Positions 49,966-63,816 are shown, counted from the first letter of the stretch. The stretch: DNA of 64,000 nucleotides from Puffinus mauretanicus (GCA_023333565.1 JAJKFH010003275.1:1-64000); one strand, 5' to 3'. The notes: generated by a model from the sequence alone, not told the origin. Numbers and translations: made by a program.

Positions 49966-52775
49966 CAATCTCCAGCTGCTGGTAGGAGGCCCCATTACCA
50001 ACCGTCTGAGCATTTCAGGCTGTTGGAAAATGTACGAGGAGGGCCAACACTGCGAATCTGGACAGATCAGCATGCAAGCAAGCTTTTAAAATAATAGACT
50101 GAAAAACTGATGATTGTGTAAATACCTGTGTTAAACTCAGACTAAGAGTCTGTCAGGGCAGCCAAAGGTTTGTAAACAGCGACAGATGCATTGCCGTAAA
50201 ATGCCTGAGGAATTACAAGTTGTATCACCAAACAGACCCTCCTGAAGCTGCCAGTGGAACTGGGCACTGGCATCTGCAGACCTAAAAGCACAAACATCTA
50301 CTGCTTGTGCAAAGGGGCAAAACCGACCATCAGAGGAGCCTTACGTTAGTGACACACCATCCCAGGATCCCATCACCGGGTCCAACGAGACAGAGACCGT
50401 CATTTCTCCTAGAGGACATTTTGTCACATGCTATTGTAACCTGGGGAACCCAACACTTGTAGGTGTCGAGCATCAAGCACACGGCTTTCTCACCAGCAGC
50501 AGGGTCTGCTGGTAAAGACTACTCTGTATCTGCAAAAATGGTATCTTAGGCTTCCTCAAATAAGTAGAAACTTATTAAATCAGATTTTAATTCGCTTCAG
50601 CTGCAGTTCACCACTGTATATAATTCTAAGACAGTGGGTTTATGGAAATGATGGTTAACATGAGGAGAATTAATTTGTTACTGCCCTGAGAAGAACACAG
50701 ACATAAACCCAAAACAAAGTATGGTTCTAGTCTGTACGTAGTATCTCTGTTACTTATTTTCAAAAGGATCAGTGAAGGATCCAAATAGAGGAGGAGGAGG
50801 AGGCAGGGATGAAGAAAAGCATTTGGAAACTTCACTTCTATGAAATGTTTTGCTGAGAGCTAGCTTGCACCCACGAGCACCCCCAGTGACCCGTGTTTGC
50901 AGAACTAGACAGTGTTGCTATAGATGAAGGCTTCAAGGCACTCAAACTCTTGAACCGGAGCTTGACATCAAATTCAATGCTCCCTGTGGCAGACCAAAAC
51001 CACAGTGAATAGAGGATTTAAACCACTGATCTGTCCTAAAAGCCTTGCACCCATTCCTGTTTGTTTGAAAAAATTTGCTGGGTTATGCTTGTGCCTGCAG
51101 AATATGTGCTGGCTTACATCACGTCTGCCTACGCTGCTATTCTGAAACCTCAACACCTAACTCCTCCAGGAGCTTTTCCATGAGTTTCTTCAACATGCAG
51201 CACCATGACCCACCGTGCAGCTGCTTTGCAGCCTGGATCCGGAGACCTCCCGCAGCGGCAGGCCAAGGCCCTGGCCCCACAGACAGCGAAGCCACAAGAG
51301 GACTGCCTCTGCTCCAGGACTGCCCCGTGCTGGGAGGCCTGACCACACTGCTTCAGCCAGCGGTTCTTCCCTGCGGCACGGGGGTCTCTGCCAGGTGTAC
51401 GGGCAGATTTCTTCAGCCCTTCGTGTCTGCCTTTTGCTGAGATGAAGGCTGGCATCAGCGTGGAGGAAGCCGCAGGACGCTCTGGTTGGCCCAAGGCAAG
51501 CCAGAGCCTCCCTGGGGCAGGTCAGACGGGCGAAGGCTGGCGTGGACAGCCCTGCTCCACCGCCGTGAGGCAGCTCTCCCCCTGTGGCCCACATGGACCT
51601 CCAGGCTCCTTCCTTATCCTCCGCCCTCCTGCACACTCGAGGCTGGTACCCCAGACTGCCAAAGCCCCCCAGGGAGCAGCTTTTATGGTCTAAACACAAG
51701 AAATTTATAGCAACAGTAATTTATTTAGCGCTGAAACATTCAGAGCAGTGAAACCACACACCACCTACCTCCTTCCCCCAGCCAGCCAGCTCAGGAAAAC
51801 TCGTGAAGTGGGCTTTAAAACTAAATCGCAGCTCCACATAGCGACGTAGCATCTGCCAAGCGATTTCCAGGCAGCTTCTCCACTGGCCCTCTCTTGGTGG
51901 CTTCTCCTAGGGCACTGTGCTGTGGTTTACTGCAGCGCACAGCAGCCCAGCCTTCCCTTGGGGTTTGCTGTCTTGCGCTGACACATAGCACATCGTCACT
52001 TAGTTGACCGGAGGAGTGGTGGAAGGAAGACCAGCAGGGCCTTTCTGCCATCACTGGGCCCCCTGCTCAGCCAACATGGGGAAATATTAACTTCTTACCT
52101 CATGCCTCTGTCCATGAGGTACCTGAAAAACTACCATCTGGCAACCGTTTCTTTTACTCCCAATTCTCCTATTCCTCTAAAAAGCCAGCCTCAGGGGAAT
52201 GACACTTACTGATGCTCTCAGTCCTCCAGAAGTAGGACTGTGCAGAAAAAACCCAAAACGTACCAAAACTAGGTACAGGGGGACCGACGATCACTTTCCT
52301 TTTTCTGCACAGGGGACCTGCGAGCAGGAAATCGCCACAAGCCACAGTGGGAGCATGCACACGCTTCGGTGAGGAAAGGAGCAAGAGGATGCTGCTGTCC
52401 TGCTGGTGCGGAGCATGCCCAGGTAGCCAGACCCATCCAAGAGGGTCAACCACCCCTGAACTCACGTATTGGCTATGTGCCACTTCGTGTTGCTGAAGCC
52501 ACAGGACCTGTCCAACAGGAACGCACAGCACAAGAAGCCTCTCGATTGCTGCTGAAATCTCCTGAATCACTTCATTATCCATCATCTTCTCATGCCCACC
52601 TAGACTGTGACAGCCAGATGCCGAATAAGGAAGGACTCACACTTTCTTTCTCCAGCAAGAGGGGAAAAAAACCCCAAGTGATCTTAATGCAGATCTGAAC
52701 AGATGTCTCCTCCCAAATTTCAACCCACTTGCAGTCCTCTGAAGTCTGCTGCCACCATTTGTCACTATTCTCTAC
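49966..52775. other. intergenic, no gene recognised
   Basis: Mixed composition, with a GC-rich part at about 51170-51690 holding overlapping open frames on both strands (up to 169 codons). None is recognisable. No splice-consistent exon series was found. Confidence 0.5.
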
Positions 52776-53045
52776 TGTCACAGGATACAGGATGGGTGAG
52801 AAAAGCCGGTATGTTCAAGCTGAGCAGTCTAACCAAATTATCTCTGTAGTGTGCGACCTGCTGTCTGTGAGTTGGTAAGGGGATTGTTCATCCCCAGTAC
52901 TCATGTGCTTAGTGTGGGGGGAAGAAATCAGCTATAAAAGTGCTGCCCAGGAGAAGACCCATGCTGTCATGACTGCCCATGCAGGAGACCAGAAATAAAT
53001 AACCACCAGACCCATGATGCTCGGGAAGCACTCAAATGTGGCAAC
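52776..53045 (+). mobile_element. possible degraded solo LTR of an endogenous retrovirus
   Basis: The segment starts with TGTCACAGGATAC. It has a TATA box (TATAAAA, 52933-52939), then GCCCAGGAGAAGACCCATG, and a poly(A) signal (AATAAATAA, 52994-53002) about 60 bp after the TATA box, followed by a C-rich U5-like part. That order is the usual one in avian ERV LTRs. I found no convincing terminal CA with a target-site duplication, and no viral coding sequence nearby. The right boundary is a guess. Confidence 0.35.
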
Positions 53046-53980
53046 AACCAACTCTGAAGGCAAAATGCAGGACTGCCCCCGGTCTGCCCCTGAAAAAAAC
53101 CTGTTATGCCACAGAGCTGCCATCCGGCCACCCACAAGGAAAGCAAACGGCATTTCAGATGGTAGACGCTTGGTAGCAGGCCCGTTGCTTGTGACGGCAC
53201 AACAGCCTGCCCTGCCAGGTGATCTCACCACCAACAGATTCTGCATACCAGGGTGTCAGCAGCCTTCTTCAAAGGAAAGCCAGTACTAAGTAGCTTACAG
53301 AAATTTTCTGCAAGAGGCTAAAGAGTATTTGACCCTTAGAATGTAACTAAAAGAGGTGCAATTCCTGCCATTTTGTGTGTTCTGCCCCCAGTTAGGAAGA
53401 TATTATTAGCAAATAAGTTACTGAAAAACTAGTTTCTCAAATAAAACTCAGGAGAGGGAGAGATGATAAAAGGCAACGCGACTGACTGTGTAACTGTTGC
53501 TAAGTTTAAAGAGAAGTATACACACCCATATATCCATATGCATATACACATATATATACTTTCACTGTAGCTCTGTGCGTGGAATTAAGTGCTAAGTGAT
53601 AGAGAACCACAGTTTTGAAAAATTGTGGGACCTCACTCATCTCTGCTACTGCTCTAGGGTAGTTATAAACTCAGTTGGAATGCATCCAGTGGTAACTGCA
53701 TTACCTCTAGCAGGATGACGTGAGAAATGGCTGTGAACTTAGCAATCATATAGAATGCATAATCTGCAACACTGGTTGCACGGGGTTTGGAGTGGATTCT
53801 ATTCTACCTGACAGATCAAGAAAGTTAATCAAATTGCAGTTTCAGGGAGGAAAACCCAGTACATCTGACAGCTATCTAAACATGAGATATAGAACATATT
53901 TGCACTATATTAAAACAGTGTAGTGAGATTTCCCTCAATACAAAAAGTAAATGAAGGCACAAAAAGAACAAAGAAGAAAA
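53046..53980. other. intergenic spacer before the RAI14 3' end
   Basis: AT-rich, with an alternating (CA/TA) microsatellite at about 53518-53562 and nothing else recognisable. Confidence 0.5.
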
Positions 53981-55931
53981 AATTGGAAATAGTTTATTTG
54001 CTGCATAAGGAAACTTCTTGTAAATTACATATAAAGAAACTTACTATGCTGTAGTATATAATTTTCAATATTCCACAAAGATAATAGTAATAAATATACA
54101 AACCAAAACAAAGTAGAAGACTAAATCCATCAGGCAACCTACAAAATGGTTCATCAAGTTTTATACTTTGCAGCATTAGCATGCTTAAAATCTTGTTGTT
54201 CATTTTGAAGTGCTGCAGCAAAATTCTTTTCACATTTCTTTGGAGCATTTTCAAAACCACCTAACTATAAAATACTGTTCAAAATTAGCAGGCATTAGTT
54301 AAACCACCCGAGAAAAGTAACACCAAGGTCTAACTGATGCAAAGGTGTAATTTTTCTTTTTGCTTTTAAAATCCATTTCAGTTTTGCCAGGGTTAGGAAT
54401 TTTCTGACAGAAGTGCACTATGAGTCCAGTCAGCCTGAGGCACTGCTGACTCTTGTCATATTATGACTCTATATAAACTTCATAGATTATATAGCTCTGG
54501 AAGATTTCTCTATTAGAGACATACCCACTAACAAGAATAAAACAAATACCATAGTGAAGCTGCAAGCTAGTTAGAATGGTTGTACCCTCAAGTGCAGTGT
54601 GTGCTTAGAAACTTTTTTCCATAGTTTCATACTATACCACAGCAGGCATTTTTATTTGACTTTAAAAGTGCTGACAAAGGCTTTACTGATGCCCCTAGCC
54701 TCTAGAAACAACATGTAGAAATTTTCGACACTTCTTGCTGTTCTCTACCTATCATTTCTACATTTTTTGAAACAGCAGGCTGAATTACATTTTACACTTC
54801 ACTGCTTTGGACCACACTGACAGACAGGTCTATTATTCCGTACAGATCTTTTATAAACTGAAACCATGTCACTGTGCTTCACTATTACTCAATACTTGGG
54901 GGTATAAAAAGAAATTCTCTAAAACACGATTACCTAAAAATATTTGTTAATAAGCTTAATGCAAACATTATGTAGAAAAAATGGTTTAGTTACAAAAAAA
55001 TTCATTAGAGGGTCAATAAAAATATACTGAAGAGAAGATCTTTACAAAAGTGAGGTTAGGAAGTATGAGGCATTGACATTCACTGTAAACATCCTGTGTT
55101 CACTAGAATCCCTTGTCTAAAGTATATGTTCTGGTTTTGTTCCTGAGCTTCATGGCCAACACTTGCATAGATAGCTAAACCTGTCATAAAGGGTTGCTTA
55201 TACAGATGTTTCTGTACTGCTTTGTACAGAACTTCAATAAACTAATGATTTTACCTTTTGAAATAGTTTCATTCCACTACCAGGCAGTTCAAGGAAACTA
55301 TGAAGCATGGTATGGTTTTTGTGTACTCAGTGCATTGGATGGGTTGAGACAGCTACCTTATGGTGTGTTAATCTTAAATAATATTACACTAAGAAGTGTA
55401 GCTGTTTGATGTTCTGGTTTACCATAAATATCTACTTCTGCTCACTGCCACAAGGCTCACTTCTGCTCTGCCAAAGACTGCATATGGCAAAATGTCAGGA
55501 ACCTGAGTGCTACAACATCAAGCAACTAAGTTAATCCCCAGTAACAAGATGCAGCTTATAAACAGTACAGAAGACCTTATGGAGAATTTCACCTTTACCC
55601 AGGCAATACGAGTGCTTTCCTCTAGACTAACCTCCCTCTACTGGAGGAAGCTAGAAAGTACTTTCAGGGTAAACATGACATGGAGTGGCCTAAGTAAAAA
55701 GTCTGAAGAACATACTTACATTTCGGATATGAAAAGCAGGCGTGTGTTTAGTTACGGCATATGCAAATGCACATGGGAAGTGGTAGAGACAGACAAACAA
55801 ATCCACCTCACAAACAGCACAATAACACAAAAGCAGCAAATTGCCAATTTAAAATCTTATGTTAAGGCAAATCTAGATAAACACCCATAACAGGATTAAT
55901 AAAAACAGGGAGTTTTCCTTGGCTTTTTTGT
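53981..55931 (-). promoter_or_regulatory. RAI14: RAI14 3'UTR with distal poly(A) signal
   Basis: Minus-strand AATAAA (plus-strand TTTATT at 53993-53998) lies about 1.9 kb after the RAI14 stop at 55932, in uniformly AT-rich sequence without coding signs. A long 3'UTR is plausible. Nearer signals may also be used; the end point is inferred. Confidence 0.5.
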
Positions 55932-58900
55932 TTACTTTTTCTGTGATTGGCTTTTACACATCGATAAAATTTGTTTAAGCACTTTCTGGACATCTTCATC
56001 CATTTGACCCTAGATACGGGGAGAAAAAAGAAAAGATGATTGAATTCAAGCATCACTCTACTCTTGCAGAAGAAACACCTTTCATTAAAATACCAACACT
56101 GTGTAACTGACAATATGCAACCATACCTGCACAGCATAGAGAAGATGCATCCTGTAAACTGAAACAATTTCCTGATGTTGTTTCTTTGTTTCCTAGAAAA
56201 TAGTTAAGCAGAAAGTCACAGAGCATTCAGAACTGTTGAATTCAGAACTCCCCAACTAGATTTAGAGAGCTCTGGGGAATTACAAACCATAGTCTTATGC
56301 ATGCATGGAAAACCGGCTCAGACGGTACTGTGCCACTAGCCATTCAAAATATAATTTGCTTGGAAGCGTGGTCCACAGAAATGCTGTAATTCTACCCATC
56401 CCAGTAAAAAAGCTGGTGAGATGTTGTAAGAAGCGCTGAGCTGCAAAGATGTGGAATGAGCACATACTCTACTTCTGAGCTTATCAGCAACCAGAATTGA
56501 GGAAAGCCAACAATATTCTGACAAATCAACCCTCAACTGCAACTGAGCTCCTCCCTGAAGTCAATGACCCGTCTGTCAGCTAATGCCTTCCCAGGGAAGA
56601 GGAGGTGCTTACAAGGTCTTAATCCATGAAATCCTCAGTTAATTACTATACATTCAAAAAAGCAAAGCCAATCTCCTTTTTTGTGTTCACAGACTGCCAC
56701 ATCCCAGAAGCCATCTTTCCAAATAAATATGAAGCTGTTAGGAAAGCTAACGTACAGGAAGGAAAGAATGCTTCTGTCCTGTTTTAAATCCCACCCACTT
56801 TCCTAATGTGTTGCATATCTTTGCACCTTACACTACTTTGCTTGTCCTTGAGCAGTGGGAGATGAAGGGTCCTTTTGGACTCGGTGGGCCGGGATAAGAA
56901 ACAGTCTGGGCCTTCACTCTGACAGTATCCAGTGTTTAACTGTCTGCCTACTTATTTCTCCCCACTGCAAGGGAATTTTTCTGCCCCAGACGCGTATTGA
57001 CTCTTCTTTCTCTCTGCTGGGGAAGGTAGGAAAGCAGACACCAGGTAAGCCAGGTTTAGCACATCAGGCTGGGAATTCTCCTTTCAGAGTTACTCCAGAG
57101 CTCTCAACAAAGGCCTCTGGTGAGCAGTACCTTCTTTTCACCCTCAGCAGTGAATTAAAATGCTCCTTCGGACAGGCAAGCTCTTGGAAATAGCAATTAT
57201 GACTCTACTCAGCTTAGAAGACTGGACCTTTCATGCACAAACAAGTACAATCTTAGAAAAAATCTTTAAGCTGTTCAGAATTTCAGAGAATAAACTGTGC
57301 TTCCTATAAACAGATGGATTTGCTTGATTTGAAACTTCACGCCTTCAGTGACTATTTTCTTCCAGAAAGTCAAAATTATTTTAGCTTAAAAAACCAAGAA
57401 GACTTCAGTTGATGAATGTTCTTGAGAGAACACACAAATCCACTGCACACTAGTGATATTTTTCACAAATCAGGGTCTCAGTAGCAGGTCTGGTCACTAC
57501 ATTCCACTACAAGTACAGGAACTTTGCTCCACTATTGATCTGAGGGAATATACTGGGGAAAACAGCTTTCTTTAGTTAGACTGTTTCTAAAGAGCAATTT
57601 GTGACTTGCAGATTCCTAAATGTTTCAGAGAAGCAGAGAAATTATAGAATTTCTGGATGAAAATTCCTTTCCTTGTACTCATTGACTGTGCTCCGTTTTA
57701 AATAAGGCAGAGTGAAGAATGGCACACATATCTTCGGGGAACTGGGAATAATGGTGGGTTTACAAATCACCACACTTACAGTCAGTTGGTTTTGCAACTG
57801 CTTCACTTGTTGTTGTAATGCCTCCAGCTGCTGGCTTTGTCTTTTGGGGGCACTGGTCGAGTAGGAAAGCTGAGAAAGGCTGTTCAATGCTTCTTTTAAT
57901 TTGCTAACTTCCTTGGACATTTCATTGATCTGGGGAGGCAAAAAATAGGTTTTCATCAAAAGCTGCAAGGCATACTGTGCTCTTGTGGGTCTCATCTTGG
58001 CGTTATTTGTGACAAATTTAAGAAGTGGGGAAAAACAAGATGTAAACTCAATGGACAAAGAGAGACATCATGTAAGCAAAGGGTTACACAACTTCTCTAT
58101 CCCCCCTCCTAGCCCAGTCAATTCAAAATGCATTCCTTGCTCTGAAAGCCAGCAATATTTACAAACAAGGATTGAATTGACCACCTTCACAAACACGGCT
58201 GCTGAACACAAGACAGAAACATACCAAACATAGGCCAGCTACTCACAGCTAGCAAAATACATAGCTTTTTATAAAGAAATTTGTAGTGACAGATATGGTA
58301 GTTGCAGAGGAAAAATAGTCAAGTCATGTTAAGGTTGAGATGATATAGTAAAATCAGAATAGTGAATTTTTGCTCCTCTCTAATCTTTTGTTTTCTTGTC
58401 TCCTCCGGAACTTCTTCCTGTTGTACATCCCACTTCTTTGACTTCAGTTGCCTGAATAGTGTGAACCCAATCTAAGCAAAACTTAAAAAAGGTAAATTGA
58501 AGGATCATTCATACCTCCACAGGGGAGGAAAACTAACTGTAAAGACAAACATATGGACTTTGATATCTGAATTTTTATATCGGCAAATGCACTCAAAAGT
58601 TACTCCACACTGTGACACTCGACACAACATCGCCTATTAGGTCACCCATGCGCCATCCAACATGTTTTGCAGTCTGGATTCATGTACTGTCCCTCCACTG
58701 TAGTGAATCACTAACCTTTTTATCTTTATCCTCTTCTAGTTTTGACGAGCTTTCAGAATTTCTTTTCATTTCAAGAAGATCTTCTTGAGCTTGATGGTAC
58801 TTTTGGTGAAGACCAGTCACTTCTCGTTCTTTTGCTTCAAGCAGAGTATGCATACCTTCTTTCTCTTCTTTCAAGTGCAAAACTTCATTTCTCAGTTGCA

Positions 58901-61900
58901 TAGCATCTAAGGACACATTTTCCTTCTCTTGGATTACATCCTTCAGTTTGGATGACAAAACACTAACTTCACCCTGTAGTGATGACTGGAGCTTTTCATA
59001 TGTAGCCTTGGGTACCATTGCTTCGTTAATTGCAGCTTTTTCTTCCAGTAATTCCTTCTGTAAGTTTCTTACTTCGCTTTCCTTGTTGGTAAGCAGTCTT
59101 TTGAGGTCATTTATTTCTTCCTCCATTTCCTTTACAGTATTTCTGAGTGCATTCATCACCTGATGGTGTTCAGTAATTGGCAAAGAGTTTTGTTTCTGAG
59201 TGTCTAACAGTTGCTTTAGTTCTTCTGCTTCACCTAATACTTTTGTGTACTGGGATTTCATTTCTGATAACTCATTCTCTGCTTTGTATTTCAAAGAATT
59301 TGTTACCTGCATCAGTTTCTCATGTTCATCTCTAGGAATGTAGTCCAAAGCTATATCATCTAGAGTTTTTCTCTTCCTATAGTCTTCAAGCTCTGTTTGT
59401 GCTTCTTTGTACAACTGAGACAATTCACTAAGTTGTCTGTTGAGCTCATCTATCATTCTGTGCATCGCATCTTTCGTTTCTCCAGCTTCAGCACTAGATT
59501 CCAGCTGTGTCTGATTTGTCAGCTTGTCCTGTAGCCTTTTAATTTCCTCTTGCCCTTCTTTGTACCTCTCAATCAACAATGCTTTCTCTTGATTAATGTT
59601 ATCAATCACCGAACAATATGAATTCTTCATTTCCTCACACTCTTCCACAGACAATTTGCTTGCCACATTCTGCTCTCTTTCTTCAAACTTTTTCTGTATC
59701 TCTCTCACTTTCTCTTTTTGTCTTTCACTTTCCTCCAACGCTCTCTTCAATTCTTGCTTAAGCATTTCAACTTCTCCACATGCAACCTTCAACCTACTCA
59801 GATCAGAACTGGTTTCTTCACTTTCAGAGGAAACAAGACCCAGCTTCATTTGCCTTTGTACATTCAAAACCTCTTTCACAGCTTCCTCACATCTGTTTTG
59901 AGTTTCTTGGAACTTCAGGTTAAGATCAGAACCATTTTCTGAAATGTCTGTGTTATTTAAATGATCTGTTTCTGGAACTCTAGACTGGACCTGAGCCTCT
60001 ATGTGCTTTCTTTTGGCTTCAGAATTCTCTAACTTCCTCTGCACATCCTTTAAGTCTTCCTGGAGGTACTTCACTTTTACTTCACTGGGACTTGACAACT
60101 TTTCTTGAATTTGGGTGGCATTTAATGTAGATTTCAGCTCCTGAGCCGAGAACTCATTTTGTCTATCTGCTGTTTGCTCAAACTCTGTTTGGGCTGAATG
60201 ATAAGATTCTACGGTTGAATCCACTTCTTTAGGTGTTCTTTCCTGTGCAAAAAGAAACCCGAACAACTGCACAATAAAAACAAGTACATGATTGTATTTT
60301 TTCGAATAGAGTAAGCAAGGAAATCTTGCCACATCCTATAGAGACAGACAATTAAAGCACCATGGAAGAAAGTTTTAGAAAAATTCAAAACCCAGCTGTT
60401 CCCATTTAGTCATCTACAGCGAGAGAAGGCAGTAAGTGCCAAGCTCCTTTGAAAGTCTGGGCTGATCTCCATAAGCTAATAATCAAAGCTATGCATATTA
60501 AAATTCTGCTAACACAACTGTTAACAACATCTTTTAGAATGTGGTTGTCATAATAAACAAAGTTATTCAGTAATTTATGGGAAAAGTGAGAAGATCAAAA
60601 CACTGATTTAATCCTTTGGGGCAGAGTGTTTCCATGATCTTACCACCAAGATCGTTAAATTATCTTCACATACATCTCTTTAAAATGGTAAGCAGCTCTT
60701 TGTTCTGCTAGCAGATTAAGAGAGCACTAGAACAGCACAAAAATATGCCACCTGCAATTTGTCCTGCAGCTCCTTATTGTGCAACGTCAAAGAAGCAATT
60801 TTTGCTTGCATCAACAGAAGTAGATCTTGCTGGTCAGCTTCAGAACTCACATCCAATAAACTATCAGCACCTTTGAAGGAAAAAAAAGATTCAAAAGCTT
60901 TCAAAAAGCTGAAATGCTAGCTGGTTAGTTATTCTAACCTTTCAAATTAAACAGTTTGTTCCCATGACCACTACGTGTAGTGAGCAAGCAAACTGTTCCT
61001 AGAAACTGTTTCCCCAAAAATGTGTTAGATCACCCAACAGAAGCCAGAGATTTTAGTGGGGAGCTGCTAGTGAAATTACAGAACATTCCTCCCAATACTT
61101 ATTGTGTCTCAGATTCTAAGCAGAAAGGCGCAGAGGATTTCTGACCAAATTTCAACATTTCACACCACCTGAAACGTCTAACCAAATATGAAAATAAGGA
61201 TTAAGTGTTATTGTATACCTGTTGTGCTGTCACTCAGTCTGTCTTTATTATCTCGATGCAAGGAGCTGAATTCTTCCTGCTGAGACACCAAAAGAAAACG
61301 CTTTTACAGAAAGCAAATGTAAAGTTGGACAGTTCACCAAAGAGAAGCATAGACAGTACAGATCTTGCTGGATAAAGCCTGGCAAGTGGGCTTCCTTTAT
61401 TTCTGGGGTCTTCTTTAATTGTAGCATGCGGCCAGTATTTCAAAGTCTGCTAAAGCCATTCAAGTTCCATTGCCCAGTTCTCATTAAATATTAATGAAAT
61501 ATGGGCAACTATCTCATAGATAGTTGGGAAGGTTGCAGCCCCCATGATAAATATTAGCAATAATTGTCATGTATTTAAAAAAAAAAATCTTCAATACCAT
61601 AAGGTAAAGATCAGACAGAAGACAACCATTTCCCTGAGGTCTTTTGGTGAAAGGGTCTCTACTTTTTGCATTGCAGAATGCCATGCACTTTGCTGGTATT
61701 AGGTAACGAGCTCTCATAGCATTAATACTTACTTTCATAGCCATATTCCTAAATACTAACTAATCTATGACTAATTCTATTTACATATTCAGTAAACACA
61801 AAAGTAATCCACACTTGCTTTACAAATTACATTGAAATAGATTTGGATTCCTTTTTGTGCCTAAAACTCAGCTAATTAATACACAGGAGACTCTGCAGTC

Positions 61901-63816
61901 AGCAAAATAGATTATTAAGCAAAACAGATTACTATACTTTCCTTCCCTAAGGTTCACCAGCACAGAAATCTGATACCTTGCACACTCGGTCAGCAAAGAA
62001 AGCCTGCCCTTTTCCAGTCATGGGCGTTGAAGTTGATGAGTGTGGAGAGGACAGATCACCAAGCTGTAAAAGATTTTATATAAATAGGTATGTATACATA
62101 CGTGTACATAGAACTACCTCTCTAACACGTGCCTTTATATATATGTACACACACACACATTAAAAAGTACTTTTCCCTGCACCAACATAAGTCACAATTC
62201 TAGGTTAGTATCAAAGAGCAGGTCTAATTATACAATGCTCTTCTGAGTCAGTATTACATATGCAGTGTAGCTGTTATACAGGTAACATTCCAGTTTAACA
62301 TTAAACCTAAGTGTTAAACTGCATTTTGATACTATATAAATCTATTAAAGTATTTTACTTTCATATGTATATGTGCATATAATAATGTGTACATATATAT
62401 GTATAATTAAAATATACATAATTATTTACTTATGGAAGTCGGCAAAACCAGGAGACCTTCAACTTTAGATGGAAGAAGCAATTGTACAGTAACATTTGTA
62501 CAGTTGTATCTTAGACTGTGCTGTATTTCAAGCAATTTTGCTTAGCTAACCTAACCAACACGTGCTTTCATGGCGTCATCCTAATGTCAGGAAAAGCACT
62601 CAGGTAAGACAGACATATAAAATAATAGTGACAGAGCAAATCCAGCCCATAACGTTCACTTAATGTTCAAAATGCTTTTCACCCCCTAAAAGCATCTCAA
62701 AATTGGTCTTTTCTTTACCTGAATAGGACTGATAGGAGGAGGTGGGGCTTTGCGTTTTTTTGGAGTTCCACTTCTTTCTGAACATAATTTAGAGCCTTGA
62801 TCATGCTGAAAGTTTCACCAGCCAGAAAAGGTAGGTTTGTTAGTTTGGTTAGTAAAGTCCGAGCAAGTTGTTTTATTTAAAAAAAAAAAAAAAAAAATCC
62901 CACATTAATATCAACTTTAGCAGCTCATGCAGTGCCTTATTTTTTTTTCTATGTAAAGACTACATCTCTACTAACACAAAGATATTAAACATGCCTGACA
63001 ACAAGAATCTGCCCCCTTGTAATCCATGCTTCAGTGAAAACAAACAAGATTTAGTGAAAAAGCAGAAGCTGACAATAGGTTTAGCACTAGTGATCTTAAA
63101 TACTTCCATTGATACATAGTCCAGTCATGCCATTCTTAACGGCTACCATCTTTCCTCTCCACCAACTTCTGCCTGAGCTCCCTGAAAAACCCACCTCTCC
63201 ACTCAGAGAAGGAATGAACCAGTGCATTGCACCCTCGTCCACTTTCCAGCCACCAGCAGGTCTACAAGGTCTACTTGCACTCCAAGATATGATACTAAAT
63301 AAAAAATGTAAGAAACTAATTTAATTGCCTAAATCTTCTGGGATTCTCATAGGTGGGGGTCTCCAGCAGGATGTAACTGAGGACAACCTTCAATTATGTG
63401 TTTCGGAAACACGTAGATCATCATCTTTTCTAGATCATCTTCTCTACAGTTTAAAGAGATAGGGAGTCCAAAAGCCAAGCTCCTGCATTACATATGAGAA
63501 AAGTGGCATATCTTCCCAGCACACATGTGTGCATACGCACACGTCCTCCCTTCCTTTTCTCACTGGGGGTGCTGGCTGCTGTTACAGAGAGAAGCTAGGT
63601 CTAAAAGCGATGTTCCTGAAACACATTTCTTAAATAAGCAACAAAAACCTTTCACATTACAGAGTAGGCAATGGCAGCACATCTCACAGTGACATTTACT
63701 AGTGCTTCTAGTCATGTCAATTACTGTTTTTTCTTAAGTTACAAGCCTATATAGCCTGAATATTTTTAAAACCAAAAGGACAAATACCTGCTTTGCTTTT
63801 GTTGGTGACTTTGTAT
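55932..63816 (-). CDS. RAI14: RAI14 (ankycorbin/NORPEG), C-terminal nine coding exons, 5' part outside the window
   Basis: Actin-cytoskeleton-associated protein with N-terminal ankyrin repeats and a long C-terminal coiled coil. Only the latter is present here. Coding exons in transcript order: 63788-63816, 62719-62805, 61977-62063, 61219-61276, 60752-60870, 58716-60242, 57780-57929, 56127-56192, 55932-56009. Phases agree and give about 732 residues plus a partial first codon, compared with about 980 for the human protein. Diagnostic segments are [97 protein letters not shown] and the C-terminus [15 protein letters not shown]. The 58-bp exon has a NAGNAG acceptor (61276 or 61279), which could add or drop one Gln. 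The missing ankyrin exons should lie to the right. Confidence 0.95.
56193..57779 (-). other. RAI14: RAI14 intron between the 150-bp and 66-bp exons
   Basis: A 1.6-kb intron with no recognisable repeat or RNA gene. A plus-strand open frame at 56855-57193 is not recognisable. Confidence 0.5.
58716..60242 (-). CDS. RAI14: RAI14 large coiled-coil exon
   Basis: One 1527-bp exon (509 codons, phase 0 on both sides) encodes most of the coiled coil. It is rich in Glu, Lys, Gln and Leu with heptad-like spacing and has no internal stop. It joins the upstream exon at [13 protein letters not shown] and the downstream exon at [14 protein letters not shown]. It is by far the longest coding exon in the window, and a single large coiled-coil exon is also the human arrangement as I recall it. 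Confidence 0.95.
62075..62430. repeat. AT/GT-rich microsatellite clusters in a RAI14 intron
   Basis: Alternating purine-pyrimidine runs (TATATATATGTACACACACACACAT type) at 62078-62160 and 62360-62420 are separated by ordinary intron. They are likely polymorphic and have no clear function. A separate 19-A run lies at 62879-62897. Confidence 0.7.

Noticed and set aside
51190..51699. 169-codon minus-strand open frame in the RAD1-RAI14 interval, considered as a TTC23L piece
   Set aside because: Cys/Arg/Gly-rich without TPR-like helices, and the opposite strand is equally open. The GC-rich composition explains it.
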